Positions 7,953-15,607 of a stretch of DNA of 36,515 nucleotides are shown here, piece after piece. A model generated the notes under the pieces. That model did not search any database and was not told the DNA's origin. It saw nothing but the letters and a program-made list of their open reading frames with translations. Both the position numbers and the translations under genes were made by a program. Origin of the DNA: JALYXS01 sp051003795 (GTDB taxonomy: Bacteria > Acidobacteriota > Terriglobia > Bryobacterales > Bryobacteraceae). The stretch spans positions 1 to 36,515 of the forward strand of contig JBPCKZ010000070.1 of assembly GCA_051003795.1 (NCBI GenBank), given 5' to 3'. Every line of letters starts with the position of its first letter. The stretch's first letter is position 1.

Positions 7953-10447
7953 ACGATCTTCCCGCCAGCGACCGTGTACTCCACTTTCGTCTTCGCTATC
8001 TCATCCGGCGCCACGCGAAAAATGTCCTGCGATAGCACCACCACATCCGCCAGCTTTCCCACCTCCAGCGTCCCCTTGTCCCGCTCCCCAAATTCCGCGA
8101 AAGCGCCCGACGATGTATAGGCGCGGACCGCCTCCTCCACCGTGATCTTTTGCTCCGGAATCCAGCCGCGCGGATTCTTTCCGTCGATGGTCTTCCGCGT
8201 CACGGCGGCGTAAATCCCGAGAAGCGGCGAGAGCGGCGCGACCGTCCAATCCGATCCGAACGCAACCGTCGCTCCCGCGTCCAGCAGCGATCGGAAAGCG
8301 TAGGTCGTCAAAGCCCGTTCATGTCCGATGCGCTTCTCCGCCCACCGCCCGTCGTCAATGGCGTGATACGGCTGCATCGTCGCAATCACGCCGAGCTTCG
8401 CGAAACGCGGGATATCGGCCGGCAACAAATGCTGTGCGTGCTCAATGCGGAAGCGCCGGTCGCGCGGCCCGTTCGCCCGCTCCGCCGCTTCGAAGTAATC
8501 AAGCGCGAGACGATTCGCGCGATCGCCGATGGCGTGGACCGAACACTGCAAACCCGCTTTATCCGCATCCAAAATATTGTGCTTCAGTTTGCCTTCCGGA
8601 GAATTGTCGCTGCCCATTAAGCCCGAGTTTGCGACACCTACAAACGGCTCGAAGAATAATGCGGTCATGGACCCGAGCGAGCCGTCCATGAACGCCTTCA
8701 ACCCGCCGAATCGCAGCCAGTCGTCGCCGCGTCCACGGCGCTCGATCGTTTCCAACTGCCGCTTCCATTCCTCCATGGGAGTGCGCGCATAAACATGCAC
8801 CGTCAGCTTGCCGGCGGCGCGGAACCGCTCGTAAACCGGAAAATGATTCCAAAGCGTGATGTCTTGAATTGAAGTTACGCCCTGGCGCGCCGCTTCGCGC
8901 AACGCCGCGTTCAGCGCATCGTCGTACTCGGCGGGCGATGGTTCGGGAATAAGCCGCTCCGCCAAACCTTGCGCCGCATCTTTCAAAATTCCGGTTGGCT
9001 CGCCCGTCTTCGGATCGCGCACAATCGTACCGCCTGGCGGATCGGGCGTATCCTTTGTGATCTTGGCGCGCAGCAGGACCAAGCTGTTGACGAGCGCCAT
9101 GTGCCCGTCGAGACGCGAAACAAAAACGGGGTTCACCGGCGTAAAGCGGTCGATCAACTTCTTCGTGGGCAGCGGAGCGCCCGGCCACAACTCGTGATCC
9201 CAATCGCCGCCCGTGATCCACCGCCCCGCGCCCAGCTTATGCGCCTGCCCCGCGATCCGGTCGGCGAAATCCTGCTGCGTCACCGCATCCCGCAGGTCCA
9301 AGGACAGAAGCTGGAATCCGCCGCCGATAAAATGCGTGTGATCGTCGATGAACCCCGGCAACGCGAGTTTACCTTGCAGATCCGTAACGCGCGTCGCGGG
9401 ACCGGCCAGCTTCAGAACTTCGGCGTTCGTTCCGATTGCAATGATTCGCTCGCCGCGCGAGGCCAGCGCCTCCGCCCCAGGTTCCTTCGCGTTACCCGTC
9501 CAAATGCGGCCATTCCTCAGAATCAAATCCGCCTTCGGTCCGGTCCGCAGGAAATACTCGACCAGCAGCTTCGAGACAAACGGAATGATCTCGGGTTGCG
9601 CGCTGTTGTCGACCGTAAACACGACCGCGATGTATTCCGCCCCGTTCGGCAGCCGTATGTAAGCGGCGTCGTGGCGCGTTGTCGATGTCCATCCGGCTTT
9701 TGAAAAGTACTGCGATCCCGCGGGCAGCCACGCGCCGGAGAATTTTGTCGCCTGATCGTCGGGATCGCCCACGTTCCGCCACGGATCGCGATGCAGCAGA
9801 TTCATCATCGCGACGGTGCATGCGGGCGACGCGGCCTGGCCCGAAACGATGCCGTGCAGCAATCGCGCCACGGCGTCCGTTGTCAGCTTATTGTTGTTCT
9901 CGAAATTCGGCCCGCGCGCCTCACGCTCGCGCCCGTACGGTCCTTCGGCAAATGTCTTCTGATTGACGTTGATGCCCTTGTAGCCGAGTCCGGCGAAGTA
10001 ACGGTTCACCGCGTTGCGCTTTTCCATCCAAGCCGCGAACGCGATGGGATCGAGTTCAGGGCCCCCCGTCGTTTCCGTTAACGCATCGACCACCATTTGT
10101 GTCGCGTCGTTGGTGGAACTGACGATCATGTCGTGAATCGCGCGTTCCAGTTCGGGAGTGTCGCGAAGCTGGCCCGCCTGCATCCGCGCTTCCGCCGCGA
10201 CAAGGTAGAACAGCTTGACGACACTGGCCGGGTAAATCGGTTGTTGTCCGTGGTAACTGGCGGTAACCGGATGCGCGCGGTCGTTGAGATCGATTACGGT
10301 GATCGCGAGTTTATCGGCCGTCAGCCCCGGAGTAAATTGCGCGAGGGTCTTGGACGCAATCTCAGGGACAAGTTTGGCGAGCGGCGTTGTGCTCTGGCAA
10401 TAAGCGGACGCGCAAACTGCCAGTGCCATGGCGGCGATTGGTCGCAT
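7937..10447 (-). CDS. Fusion: class A beta-lactamase-like serine hydrolase + YtcJ-type amidohydrolase
   Basis: One uninterrupted reading frame of 836 residues joins two enzyme types. The ATG at 10447 is preferred over one 24 codons upstream because it opens a signal peptide (RPIAAMALAVCASAYCQ). Residues about 25-300 look like a class A beta-lactamase/penicillin-binding fold: S75-V-V-K78, S111-T112-N113 in place of SDN, and K250-A-G in place of KTG. From about residue 305 (ADLILRNGRIWTG) an amidohydrolase_3/YtcJ domain follows, with the metal motif DDHTHF, GLKAFMDGSLGS, VHAIGDRAN, EHAQH and FGSDWTVAPL. Both halves retain their key motifs. The secreted product may act on a peptide-like or N-acyl substrate in the periplasm; this is inference. 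A sequence-assembly join of two neighbouring genes cannot be excluded without comparison. The gene stands alone, with no partner in the same operon. Confidence 0.88.
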   Translation of the reverse strand: MRPIAAMALAVCASAYCQSTTPLAKLVPEIASKTLAQFTPGLTADKLAITVIDLNDRAHPVTASYHGQQPIYPASVVKLFYLVAAEARMQAGQLRDTPELERAIHDMIVSSTNDATQMVVDALTETTGGPELDPIAFAAWMEKRNAVNRYFAGLGYKGINVNQKTFAEGPYGREREARGPNFENNNKLTTDAVARLLHGIVSGQAASPACTVAMMNLLHRDPWRNVGDPDDQATKFSGAWLPAGSQYFSKAGWTSTTRHDAAYIRLPNGAEYIAVVFTVDNSAQPEIIPFVSKLLVEYFLRTGPKADLILRNGRIWTGNAKEPGAEALASRGERIIAIGTNAEVLKLAGPATRVTDLQGKLALPGFIDDHTHFIGGGFQLLSLDLRDAVTQQDFADRIAGQAHKLGAGRWITGGDWDHELWPGAPLPTKKLIDRFTPVNPVFVSRLDGHMALVNSLVLLRAKITKDTPDPPGGTIVRDPKTGEPTGILKDAAQGLAERLIPEPSPAEYDDALNAALREAARQGVTSIQDITLWNHFPVYERFRAAGKLTVHVYARTPMEEWKRQLETIERRGRGDDWLRFGGLKAFMDGSLGSMTALFFEPFVGVANSGLMGSDNSPEGKLKHNILDADKAGLQCSVHAIGDRANRLALDYFEAAERANGPRDRRFRIEHAQHLLPADIPRFAKLGVIATMQPYHAIDDGRWAEKRIGHERALTTYAFRSLLDAGATVAFGSDWTVAPLSPLLGIYAAVTRKTIDGKNPRGWIPEQKITVEEAVRAYTSSGAFAEFGERDKGTLEVGKLADVVVLSQDIFRVAPDEIAKTKVEYTVAGGKIVYEKR

Positions 10448-10566
10448 GGAATCTACCGTAATACATTTCTTTTCCCCTCGATAGACGAGAACATGGACCT
10501 CCACGGCGTGCCGTATCACGAGCCCAGCTCAAATTATTCGAGATCCGGGAGGTGTGCCGTGGGACC
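10448..10566. other. Short intergenic stretch upstream of the fusion gene
   Basis: These 119 bases separate the fusion gene start from the PIN remnant. On the minus strand TATTAC ends 10 bases before the fusion ATG and GAGGGG lies about 22 bases before it. No gene or strong hairpin was seen. Confidence 0.4.
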
Positions 10567-10887
10567 TCACGGCCGCTTCACCGGAATCACTCGGAATCGC
10601 CGGCGGCCCTCAATCCGATACGTCTCAAAATCCGCATGATGGATGGTAAAAATGGTTGACGGAACCTCGCACCGGGTGAGATGCACTAGAGTCGCGTCGG
10701 CGAAATCCATGGTGCTGAGGTAGACGCTGCCGGACAGCCTTCCGGGCGAATTCCGACCGTTAAGTGTCGCCGCTTGGATCACCCCAAGGCATTCCGATTC
10801 AACCTGCCGAAGCTTGCGTTGCCTCTCGTCGTCGTTGTCTTCGGAGCCGCTCTTCATCAGACACTTCCGAGCCGCCATATTCATCAC
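10567..10887 (-). pseudogene. Remnant of a VapC-type PIN-domain toxin
   Basis: The last 50 or so residues read as the C-terminal third of a PIN ribonuclease: MDFADATLVHL, then STIFTIHHADFETYRI and GRRRFRVIPV. In intact relatives I know of, the second motif is normally T-I-D-x-x-D-F. Here the first Asp is His, which removes one of the acidic metal-binding residues. The preceding 55 residues (from GTG 10887) show no PIN N-terminus, no first catalytic Asp and low similarity to anything I recognise. No antitoxin gene is adjacent. The frame ends 16 bases short of the mdh stop. Most likely this is a decayed toxin-antitoxin locus. A short protein could still be made, so the pseudogene call is an inference. 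Confidence 0.6.
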
Positions 10888-10902
10888 CGCGGACCGCGAT
10901 AT

Positions 10903-11841
10903 CTACGCGTCCATCTTTTTCTTGATCACATCCACCAATTCTTGCACCGCCGCCAAACTCTTATGCAGCGCCGCGCTTTCTTCGGCGCTCAGCTTGATCT
11001 CGTAAATCTTCTCGATCCCGCGCGCGCCCAACTTCACCGGCACGCCGACAAACAGCCCATTCACTTCATATTCCCCTTCGAGGTAAGCGGCGCAGGGCAG
11101 GACCTTCTTCTTGTCTTTCAAAATGGATTCCGCCATCTCAACAGCGGCCGCCGAAGGCGCATAATACGCGCTCCCGGTTTTAAGGTGTTTCACGATTTCG
11201 GCGCCGCCGTTCTGGGTGCGTTCCACAAGCTGCTTGATCTTGGCTTCATCGAGCAGCTCGGAAAGTGGGATCCCGGCGACGTTCGTTAATCTGACCAAAG
11301 GCACCATCGTGTCCCCATGTCCCCCGAGGACGACCGCTGTCACATTTTCGACCGACACTTGCAGTTCTTGCGCAATGAACGTACGGAAACGCGCCGTATC
11401 GAGCACCCCGGCCATCCCGATCACCCGGTTCTTGGTGAACTTCGAAACCATGTAGGCCGTCTGGCACATGGCGTCGAGCGGGTTGGTGACGATAATCAGA
11501 ATCGAATCCGGCGAGTGCCGCGCCGCCTGTTCGGTCGCGGCCTTCACTACTTCGTAGTTCGCAATCAGGAGATCGTCGCGGCTCATGCCGGGCTTCCGGG
11601 GGAAACCGGCGGTGATGATTACGATATCGGAATTCGCCGTGGGCTCATAGTTGTTGGCCCCGGCGATCGTCACGTCGAAACCTCCGATCGGGCCAGCCTG
11701 AAGCAGATCGAGGCCCTTGCCCTGCGGCACGCCTTCCACCACATCGACCAGGACCACGTCGGCAAGCTCTTTGCCCGCGATCCACATGGCGCAATTCGCG
11801 CCGACGTTGCCCGCGCCCACAACTGTAATTTTCTTTCGCAA
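10903..11841 (-). CDS. mdh: Malate dehydrogenase (NAD-dependent, LDH-like type)
   Basis: Mdh interconverts malate and oxaloacetate in the citric acid cycle. The 312-residue protein begins with the Rossmann motif GAGNVG (9-14). It has the substrate loop FPRKPGMSRDD with R82 and R88, D148 and R151 in LDTARF, and the catalytic H175 in LGGHGDTM. An arginine in the mobile loop favours malate over lactate. The start is TTG at 11841, supported by a strong AAGGAG 8 bases upstream. A TATAAT on the minus strand at 11878-11883 gives a leader of about 30 bases, so this gene, unlike several neighbours, appears to use a normal leader and ribosome site. It is divergent from the ferredoxin gene and lies upstream of the PIN remnant. 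Confidence 0.97.
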   Translation of the reverse strand: MRKKITVVGAGNVGANCAMWIAGKELADVVLVDVVEGVPQGKGLDLLQAGPIGGFDVTIAGANNYEPTANSDIVIITAGFPRKPGMSRDDLLIANYEVVKAATEQAARHSPDSILIIVTNPLDAMCQTAYMVSKFTKNRVIGMAGVLDTARFRTFIAQELQVSVENVTAVVLGGHGDTMVPLVRLTNVAGIPLSELLDEAKIKQLVERTQNGGAEIVKHLKTGSAYYAPSAAAVEMAESILKDKKKVLPCAAYLEGEYEVNGLFVGVPVKLGARGIEKIYEIKLSAEESAALHKSLAAVQELVDVIKKKMDA

Positions 11842-11877
11842 AGCAAGTGCTCCTTGGAGGTTCGATTGAAACTGCCG

Positions 11878-11883
11878 ATTATA
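11878..11883 (-). promoter_or_regulatory. TATAAT -10 element of mdh
   Basis: A consensus TATAAT on the minus strand lies 36 bases before the TTG start of mdh, leaving room for the AAGGAG ribosome site (plus-strand 11850-11855). The -35 region (around 11900-11907) is poor. Confidence 0.45.
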
Positions 11884-11933
11884 GCGAAGACCCCCCAGCC
11901 TATGCTATAAATTGGAGTTCCCGGGAAAACGAA

Positions 11934-12194
11934 ATGGCATATGTAATCGCGGAACCCTGCATCGGAGTCAAGGACATGGCGTGTGTCGACGCCTGCCCGG
12001 TCGACTGCATCCATCCCAAGAAAGACGAGGCGAAGTTCGAGGAAGTCGAGTTGATTTATATCGATCCGGTCGAATGCATCGATTGCGGCGCTTGCGTTCC
12101 AGTTTGCCCGGTTTCCGCAATTTTCGCGCTCGACGATCTGCCGGAGAAGTGGGCCGATTTCACCGCCCAAAACGCCGCCTTCTACCAGCGGTGA
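11934..12194 (+). CDS. Ferredoxin, 3Fe-4S/4Fe-4S (7Fe) type
   Basis: This small electron carrier of 86 residues starts at MAYVIAEPC. An upstream in-frame ATG at 11847 would add 29 residues without ferredoxin character and was rejected. The first cluster region reads EPCIGVKDMACVDACPVDCIHP. The second reads ECIDCGACVPVCPV, giving the classic CxxCxxCxxxCP block. The first block has the wider spacing of 3Fe-4S or 7Fe ferredoxins. The C-terminal tail KWADFTAQNAAFYQR is typical of this subgroup. It would donate low-potential electrons to a cytoplasmic oxidoreductase; the partner is not in the window. It is divergent from mdh across 92 bases. A TATAAA at 11906-11911 is a possible -10 element. No strong ribosome site was found. 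Confidence 0.95.
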   Translation: MAYVIAEPCIGVKDMACVDACPVDCIHPKKDEAKFEEVELIYIDPVECIDCGACVPVCPVSAIFALDDLPEKWADFTAQNAAFYQR

Positions 12195-12296
12195 CAATAC
12201 ATCCCCCGAAATTTCGCGGCGGCGGCTCAATCACTTACCCGCAATTACGTATTCGCATGAGCTTCCCGGGCGCTAACATGCGCTTGAGGAGATCGC
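12195..12296. other. Intergenic gap between the ferredoxin and the small unknown gene
   Basis: This gap holds a perfect 10-base palindrome CGAAATTTCG (12207-12216) without a T tract, and TAACAT (12274-12279), a possible -10 element about 18 bases before the next ATG. No terminator is evident. Confidence 0.3.
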
Positions 12297-12623
12297 ATGA
12301 CATTAACGTCCATGGGACGAGTGAATGTGGCAGCGCCGGGAACGCCCGTGCCGCTGTCCAACGACTCGAAGTCCAGAGCATCGAAAATATTCGTCCAGGT
12401 GATTCCCGGTCTCACCGGGAAAGCTTATGTGGGCACGCCGGGCATGAACAAGAGCACGCTCGCCGGCGTGGTTCGCATCTTATGGCCGAATTCGACGGGC
12501 GGTTTTTCCGACCAATTCTTCCTCGAAACGGACGACGGGAACGACGGCCTGCCGCTGGTTGAATACGCCATCGATATGGATGTGGCGGGCGAAGGCGTCA
12601 TCGTCAGTTACTGGACCGAGTAG
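12297..12623 (+). CDS. Small protein of unknown function
   Basis: This is a 108-residue protein that I do not recognise. The start is well supported, with GAGGAG (12286-12291) lying 5 bases before the ATG. There is no signal peptide, no membrane segment and no cysteine. The composition is rich in Gly, Val, Thr and Asp, with alternating hydrophobic residues (KIFVQVIPGLTGKAYVG, VVRILWP, VEYAIDMDVAGEGVIVSYW), which suggests an all-beta fold. It is preceded by the ferredoxin gene at 102 bases and converges on queD with 32 bases between. Codon and base use look like those of the neighbours. Nothing in the context indicates a role. Confidence 0.7.
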   Translation: MTLTSMGRVNVAAPGTPVPLSNDSKSRASKIFVQVIPGLTGKAYVGTPGMNKSTLAGVVRILWPNSTGGFSDQFFLETDDGNDGLPLVEYAIDMDVAGEGVIVSYWTE

Positions 12624-12638
12624 CGACCCTTATGGCTT

Positions 12639-12673
12639 ACGATCATAACCCACGATCATAGCCCACGATCGGG
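12639..12673. repeat. 13-base tandem repeat, 2.7 copies, across the queD stop codon
   Basis: The unit ACGATCATARCCC is present at 12639-12651 and 12652-12664, with one base difference between copies. A partial third copy (ACGATC) begins at 12665. The queD stop (12656-12658) lies inside the second copy, so the last codons of queD are part of the repeat. Confidence 0.85.
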
Positions 12674-13039
12674 AGGCCGGTACGCCGCGTAGGTCGTATC
12701 GGTCTCCCACACTTTTACCTTCTCCAGCTTGACCGCGTCATTCCCGATTCCGCTACTGACCTGGTCGTAGAAATACTTGGCCAGATTCTCCGCCGATGGG
12801 TTCAACTTCGTGAACGGCTCCAAATCGTTGATGAACCGATGGTCCAATCGCTCCACCACGCCCCGGATCAATCGCTTCACTTCCACAAAATCCACCAGCA
12901 ATCCGATGCCGTCCAATTCCTCGCCCTCAAACGTTAACTCCACGCGGTAGTTATGCCCATGCACGTTTTCGCACTTGCCTTTGTAATTTCGCAAGGAGTG
13001 CCCCGCCGCGAAAGTCTCCTGCACCGCCACTTCAAACAT
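12656..13039 (-). CDS. queD: 6-carboxy-5,6,7,8-tetrahydropterin synthase / PTPS family
   Basis: QueD acts early in queuosine and 7-deazaguanine synthesis, converting dihydroneopterin triphosphate to carboxytetrahydropterin. Counting from the preferred ATG at 13039 (127 residues), the zinc ligands H14, H27 and H29 and the catalytic C23 are visible in FAAGHSL and KCENVHGHNY. LDHRFIN and the late Glu in VWETDTTYAAY complete the T-fold active site. A longer start at 13063 adds 8 residues that are simply the helicase reading region. The ATG overlaps the stop of the upstream DinG-like gene by 8 bases. No queC, queE or queF is in view. Eukaryotic-type PTPS activity is an alternative, but the Cys-x-x-x-His-Gly-His arrangement fits QueD. 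Confidence 0.93.
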   Translation of the reverse strand: MFEVAVQETFAAGHSLRNYKGKCENVHGHNYRVELTFEGEELDGIGLLVDFVEVKRLIRGVVERLDHRFINDLEPFTKLNPSAENLAKYFYDQVSSGIGNDAVKLEKVKVWETDTTYAAYRPPDRGL

Positions 13040-14963
13040 TGAAAAATCTCTCCACGTCGCCAATCTGCGTTGTAAATCCGTAATCGGGCAGGCTGTCGAA
13101 GAACACCTGCCCGTATCTTTGCTTGGTGATTCGATTGTCCAGCAAGACCAGCACGCCGCGATCCGCGCGGCTGCGAATCAATCGTCCAAAACCTTGCTTC
13201 AGCGCGATGGCGGCCTGCGGAATCTGATAATCGTAGAACGGATTTCCACCCGTTTCCCGGACATTGCGGATGCGCGCCTCGACTACCGGATCGCTCGGCA
13301 CCGCGAACGGCAACCTATCGATGATAACGCAGCTCAATTGCTCGCCCGGAACGTCCACGCCCTGCCAGAACGAAGATGTCGCGAACAGGACGCAGTTGGG
13401 TGTGCGGCGGTATTCGTCGAGCAAAGCGTTGCGCGGTCCCGTTCCCTGAAGTAGAACGGGGTATTCGATCGCGAGCGAAACGCGGTCGTGAATCAGCCGC
13501 ATCTGCTGATAGCTCGTGAACAGGACGAATGCGCGCCCGCGGCTCGCTTCGAGAATGCGAACGATCTCTTCCGCCGCGAGTTTGGTGAACGCCGGATCGC
13601 GCGGTTCCGGAAGCTGCTGCGGCACATAAAGCAAGCACTGCGTCCGGTAGTCGAAATGGCCGGGTACGACCAACGTCCGGGCATTTTCGAGTCCGAGCCG
13701 TTTCTGCAGGAACTCGAAACCCCCCGCCACCGCGAGCGTCGCCGAGGTCAGGACGGCCGTGTCGATCGTCTCGAACAAGCGGGAGGACAGGATGGCGGAT
13801 ACATTGATGGGGGTCGCCTGGATGAAGCAGCCGCGGCCGCGCCTCTCGATCCAGTAAACAAATCCATGATCGTCGCTCTCCATGACGAATCGAAGGTTTT
13901 CGCGCAGTTCGTTCGCGCGCCGGAACAGCGGAATCACCTCGTCCGGCGGATCTTTCAAAAGTTTCAAGTAGGATGCCGTCAGCTCGAGCGATGCGAGGAG
14001 ATCGGCGTATTGTTCCGCGTTTTCGTCGATGAACGCCTGGCGGAAGGGAAATGCGCTCCGGCCATCGACACCGCCGAGCGCCGCGAAAAAGTGAAGCGCG
14101 ATCTCCTCCATCCGGGCCAGCACGCGGTCGAGTTCGGCCGACCCGAACTCCTTCATGCGCGAAACGTTTGCGATGTCGCGCCGCAGTTCCTGAAACCGGT
14201 AATTGCCGATCGAAACGCCAAAGTACTGCCCCGCGACATCTTCAATCTCGTGGGCTTCGTCGAAAACCACGGCATGATACTCGGGCAAAATGCCGCCGAA
14301 ATCGTCCTCTTTTAAAGCGAGATCGGCGAAAAAGAGGTGATGGTTTACGATAATGATGTCGCTCTCCGCGGCGCGCTGATGCATTTTGGTAATGAAGCAA
14401 CGCTCGAATTGCGGGCATTTCTGGCCGGTGCAGAGGTCGCTACGCGCGTCGATTTTCGCCCAGGCCGTGCTATGCTCCGGCAGCGTTTTGATCTCGGCGC
14501 GATCCCCGTAGGTTGTGGTCTTCTCCCACTCGCGAATCACCTGAAAATCCGCCACTTCTTCGAGCCCGCTCAACACCGGGTCGCGATCCGCGTCGTAGAT
14601 CTTTTGACGGCAGGCATAATTGGCGCGGCCCTTCATGTAACAGACTTGCAGCGTGTCCGGGAAATGCTGTTGTAAGAAAGGAACGTCCTTGAAAAAGAGC
14701 TGCTCCTGCAGGTTCTTGGTACCCGTGGACACGACGACGCGGCGGCCGGAGAGCAGCGCCGGCACCAGGTAGGCAAGTGTTTTCCCGGTCCCGGTACCGG
14801 CTTCGATAATCGAATGCTTCCGGTCCTCCAGGGCCGATTCGACCGCTTCGGCCATCGTCACCTGCCCGGGCCGGTATTCATAGTTCGGATGCCAGTGGGA
14901 TAGCGTGCCCGAACGGCCGAAGAATTTCCGGATGCCGGTCTGCTTCGCTTCAAGAGATCGCAC
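13032..14963 (-). CDS. dinG: DinG/XPD-family ATP-dependent DNA helicase with iron-sulfur cluster
   Basis: This superfamily 2, 5'-3' helicase of 643 residues probably unwinds R-loops, forks or other repair intermediates. Walker A is EAGTGTGKT (54-62) and the DEAH box is at 235-238 in VVFDEAHEIED. Four cysteines, C118, C178, C183 and C189 (NYAC, LCTGQKC, RCF), lie between them as in the XPD iron-sulfur domain. Later motifs include VLTSATL, SSFWQGVDVPG and QGFGRLIRSRADRG. The start is GTG at 14963, with TACAAT 9 bases upstream and no ribosome site, so it may be leaderless. It is co-transcribed with queD, overlapping it by 8 bases. The exonuclease domain found in some DinG proteins is absent. Confidence 0.93.
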   Translation of the reverse strand: MRSLEAKQTGIRKFFGRSGTLSHWHPNYEYRPGQVTMAEAVESALEDRKHSIIEAGTGTGKTLAYLVPALLSGRRVVVSTGTKNLQEQLFFKDVPFLQQHFPDTLQVCYMKGRANYACRQKIYDADRDPVLSGLEEVADFQVIREWEKTTTYGDRAEIKTLPEHSTAWAKIDARSDLCTGQKCPQFERCFITKMHQRAAESDIIIVNHHLFFADLALKEDDFGGILPEYHAVVFDEAHEIEDVAGQYFGVSIGNYRFQELRRDIANVSRMKEFGSAELDRVLARMEEIALHFFAALGGVDGRSAFPFRQAFIDENAEQYADLLASLELTASYLKLLKDPPDEVIPLFRRANELRENLRFVMESDDHGFVYWIERRGRGCFIQATPINVSAILSSRLFETIDTAVLTSATLAVAGGFEFLQKRLGLENARTLVVPGHFDYRTQCLLYVPQQLPEPRDPAFTKLAAEEIVRILEASRGRAFVLFTSYQQMRLIHDRVSLAIEYPVLLQGTGPRNALLDEYRRTPNCVLFATSSFWQGVDVPGEQLSCVIIDRLPFAVPSDPVVEARIRNVRETGGNPFYDYQIPQAAIALKQGFGRLIRSRADRGVLVLLDNRITKQRYGQVFFDSLPDYGFTTQIGDVERFFNV

Positions 14964-14972
14964 CTAGACACG

Positions 14973-14978
14973 ATTGTA
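14973..14978 (-). promoter_or_regulatory. TACAAT -10 element of the DinG-like gene
   Basis: TACAAT on the minus strand ends 9 bases before the GTG start at 14963. The intervening bases contain no Shine-Dalgarno sequence. The -35 position (TCCGTT at spacer 17) is weak. Confidence 0.45.
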
Positions 14979-15004
14979 AGCCTCGGGAACAACTAAACGG
15001 ACAT

Positions 15005-15033
15005 TTGGAACCATCGAATTGAAACGGTACAAT
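15005..15033 (+). promoter_or_regulatory. Near-consensus sigma-70 promoter of the 2H phosphoesterase gene
   Basis: The -35 box TTGGAA (15005-15010), a 17-base spacer and the -10 box TACAAT (15028-15033) form the best promoter in the window. The hexamer ends 10 bases before the ATG at 15044, so the mRNA leader would be only about 3-4 bases and no ribosome site is present. Confidence 0.65.
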
Positions 15034-15043
15034 GCCCTAGAGC

Positions 15044-15604
15044 ATGGGTTTCAACACAAACGGCGCTCCTCCCGCCCAGTTTGCGCTGGTGAGCTACATT
15101 CCCGATCCGCTCGGATTATTTCTGGACAATCTGCGTATCGAGATGGCGCCCGGGTGCAAGCCCCACGCGCACGTTACGATTTTGCCGCCGCGCCCGGTTA
15201 CGGGAAAAGGCAGCCGTGCCGCGGCGGAGTTGGAGTACGGGCTGGGCAATTTTGCGGCCTTCGCCATCGAACTCGGGCGCATTGAAGTGTTTCCCGTTTC
15301 GGACGTCATTTTCCTGAGCATCGCGCGGGGGGCGGAAACGTTCCGCCGGATGCACGCCTCGCTAAACCGCGGCGGCGTCAAATTCGAAGAGACTTTCCCG
15401 TACCACCCGCACATCACTCTGGCGCAAAACATCCGGCCGGAACAAGTGGACGGTTTGCGCGCCCTTGCCGCGCATCGTTGGGATGAATATACCGGCAGCC
15501 GCGTCTTCCAAGTGGAAAATCTGGCGTTCGTCCGCAACGACCGGGATTGCGAATGGGTCGATCTGGCGAACATTTCACTCGCCAAGCCCGAACTGGTGGC
15601 ATAG
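15044..15604 (+). CDS. 2H phosphoesterase / 2'-5' RNA ligase-like protein
   Basis: This 186-residue protein carries the two hallmark H-x-T motifs, HAHVTIL (about 42-48) and HPHITLA (about 122-128), each within a beta-strand context as in LigT and cyclic phosphodiesterases. Such enzymes act on 2'-5' or cyclic nucleotide phosphodiester bonds. The physiological substrate in bacteria is often unknown, and no RNA-processing partner is adjacent. The start ATG 15044 follows a strong promoter by 10 bases. It is divergent from the DinG-like gene (80 bases between starts) and converges on an unknown gene with only 3 bases between stops. There is no signal peptide, so it should be cytoplasmic. Confidence 0.88.
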   Translation: MGFNTNGAPPAQFALVSYIPDPLGLFLDNLRIEMAPGCKPHAHVTILPPRPVTGKGSRAAAELEYGLGNFAAFAIELGRIEVFPVSDVIFLSIARGAETFRRMHASLNRGGVKFEETFPYHPHITLAQNIRPEQVDGLRALAAHRWDEYTGSRVFQVENLAFVRNDRDCEWVDLANISLAKPELVA

Positions 15605-15607
15605 ACC

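Noticed and set aside
12207..12216. Palindrome CGAAATTTCG after the ferredoxin gene
   Set aside because: It has no loop and no T tract, so it is not a terminator, and a single 10-base palindrome gives no other support.
13488..14315. 275-codon plus-strand frame
   Set aside because: It is antisense to the DinG-like helicase, which has intact DEAH and iron-sulfur motifs in this stretch.
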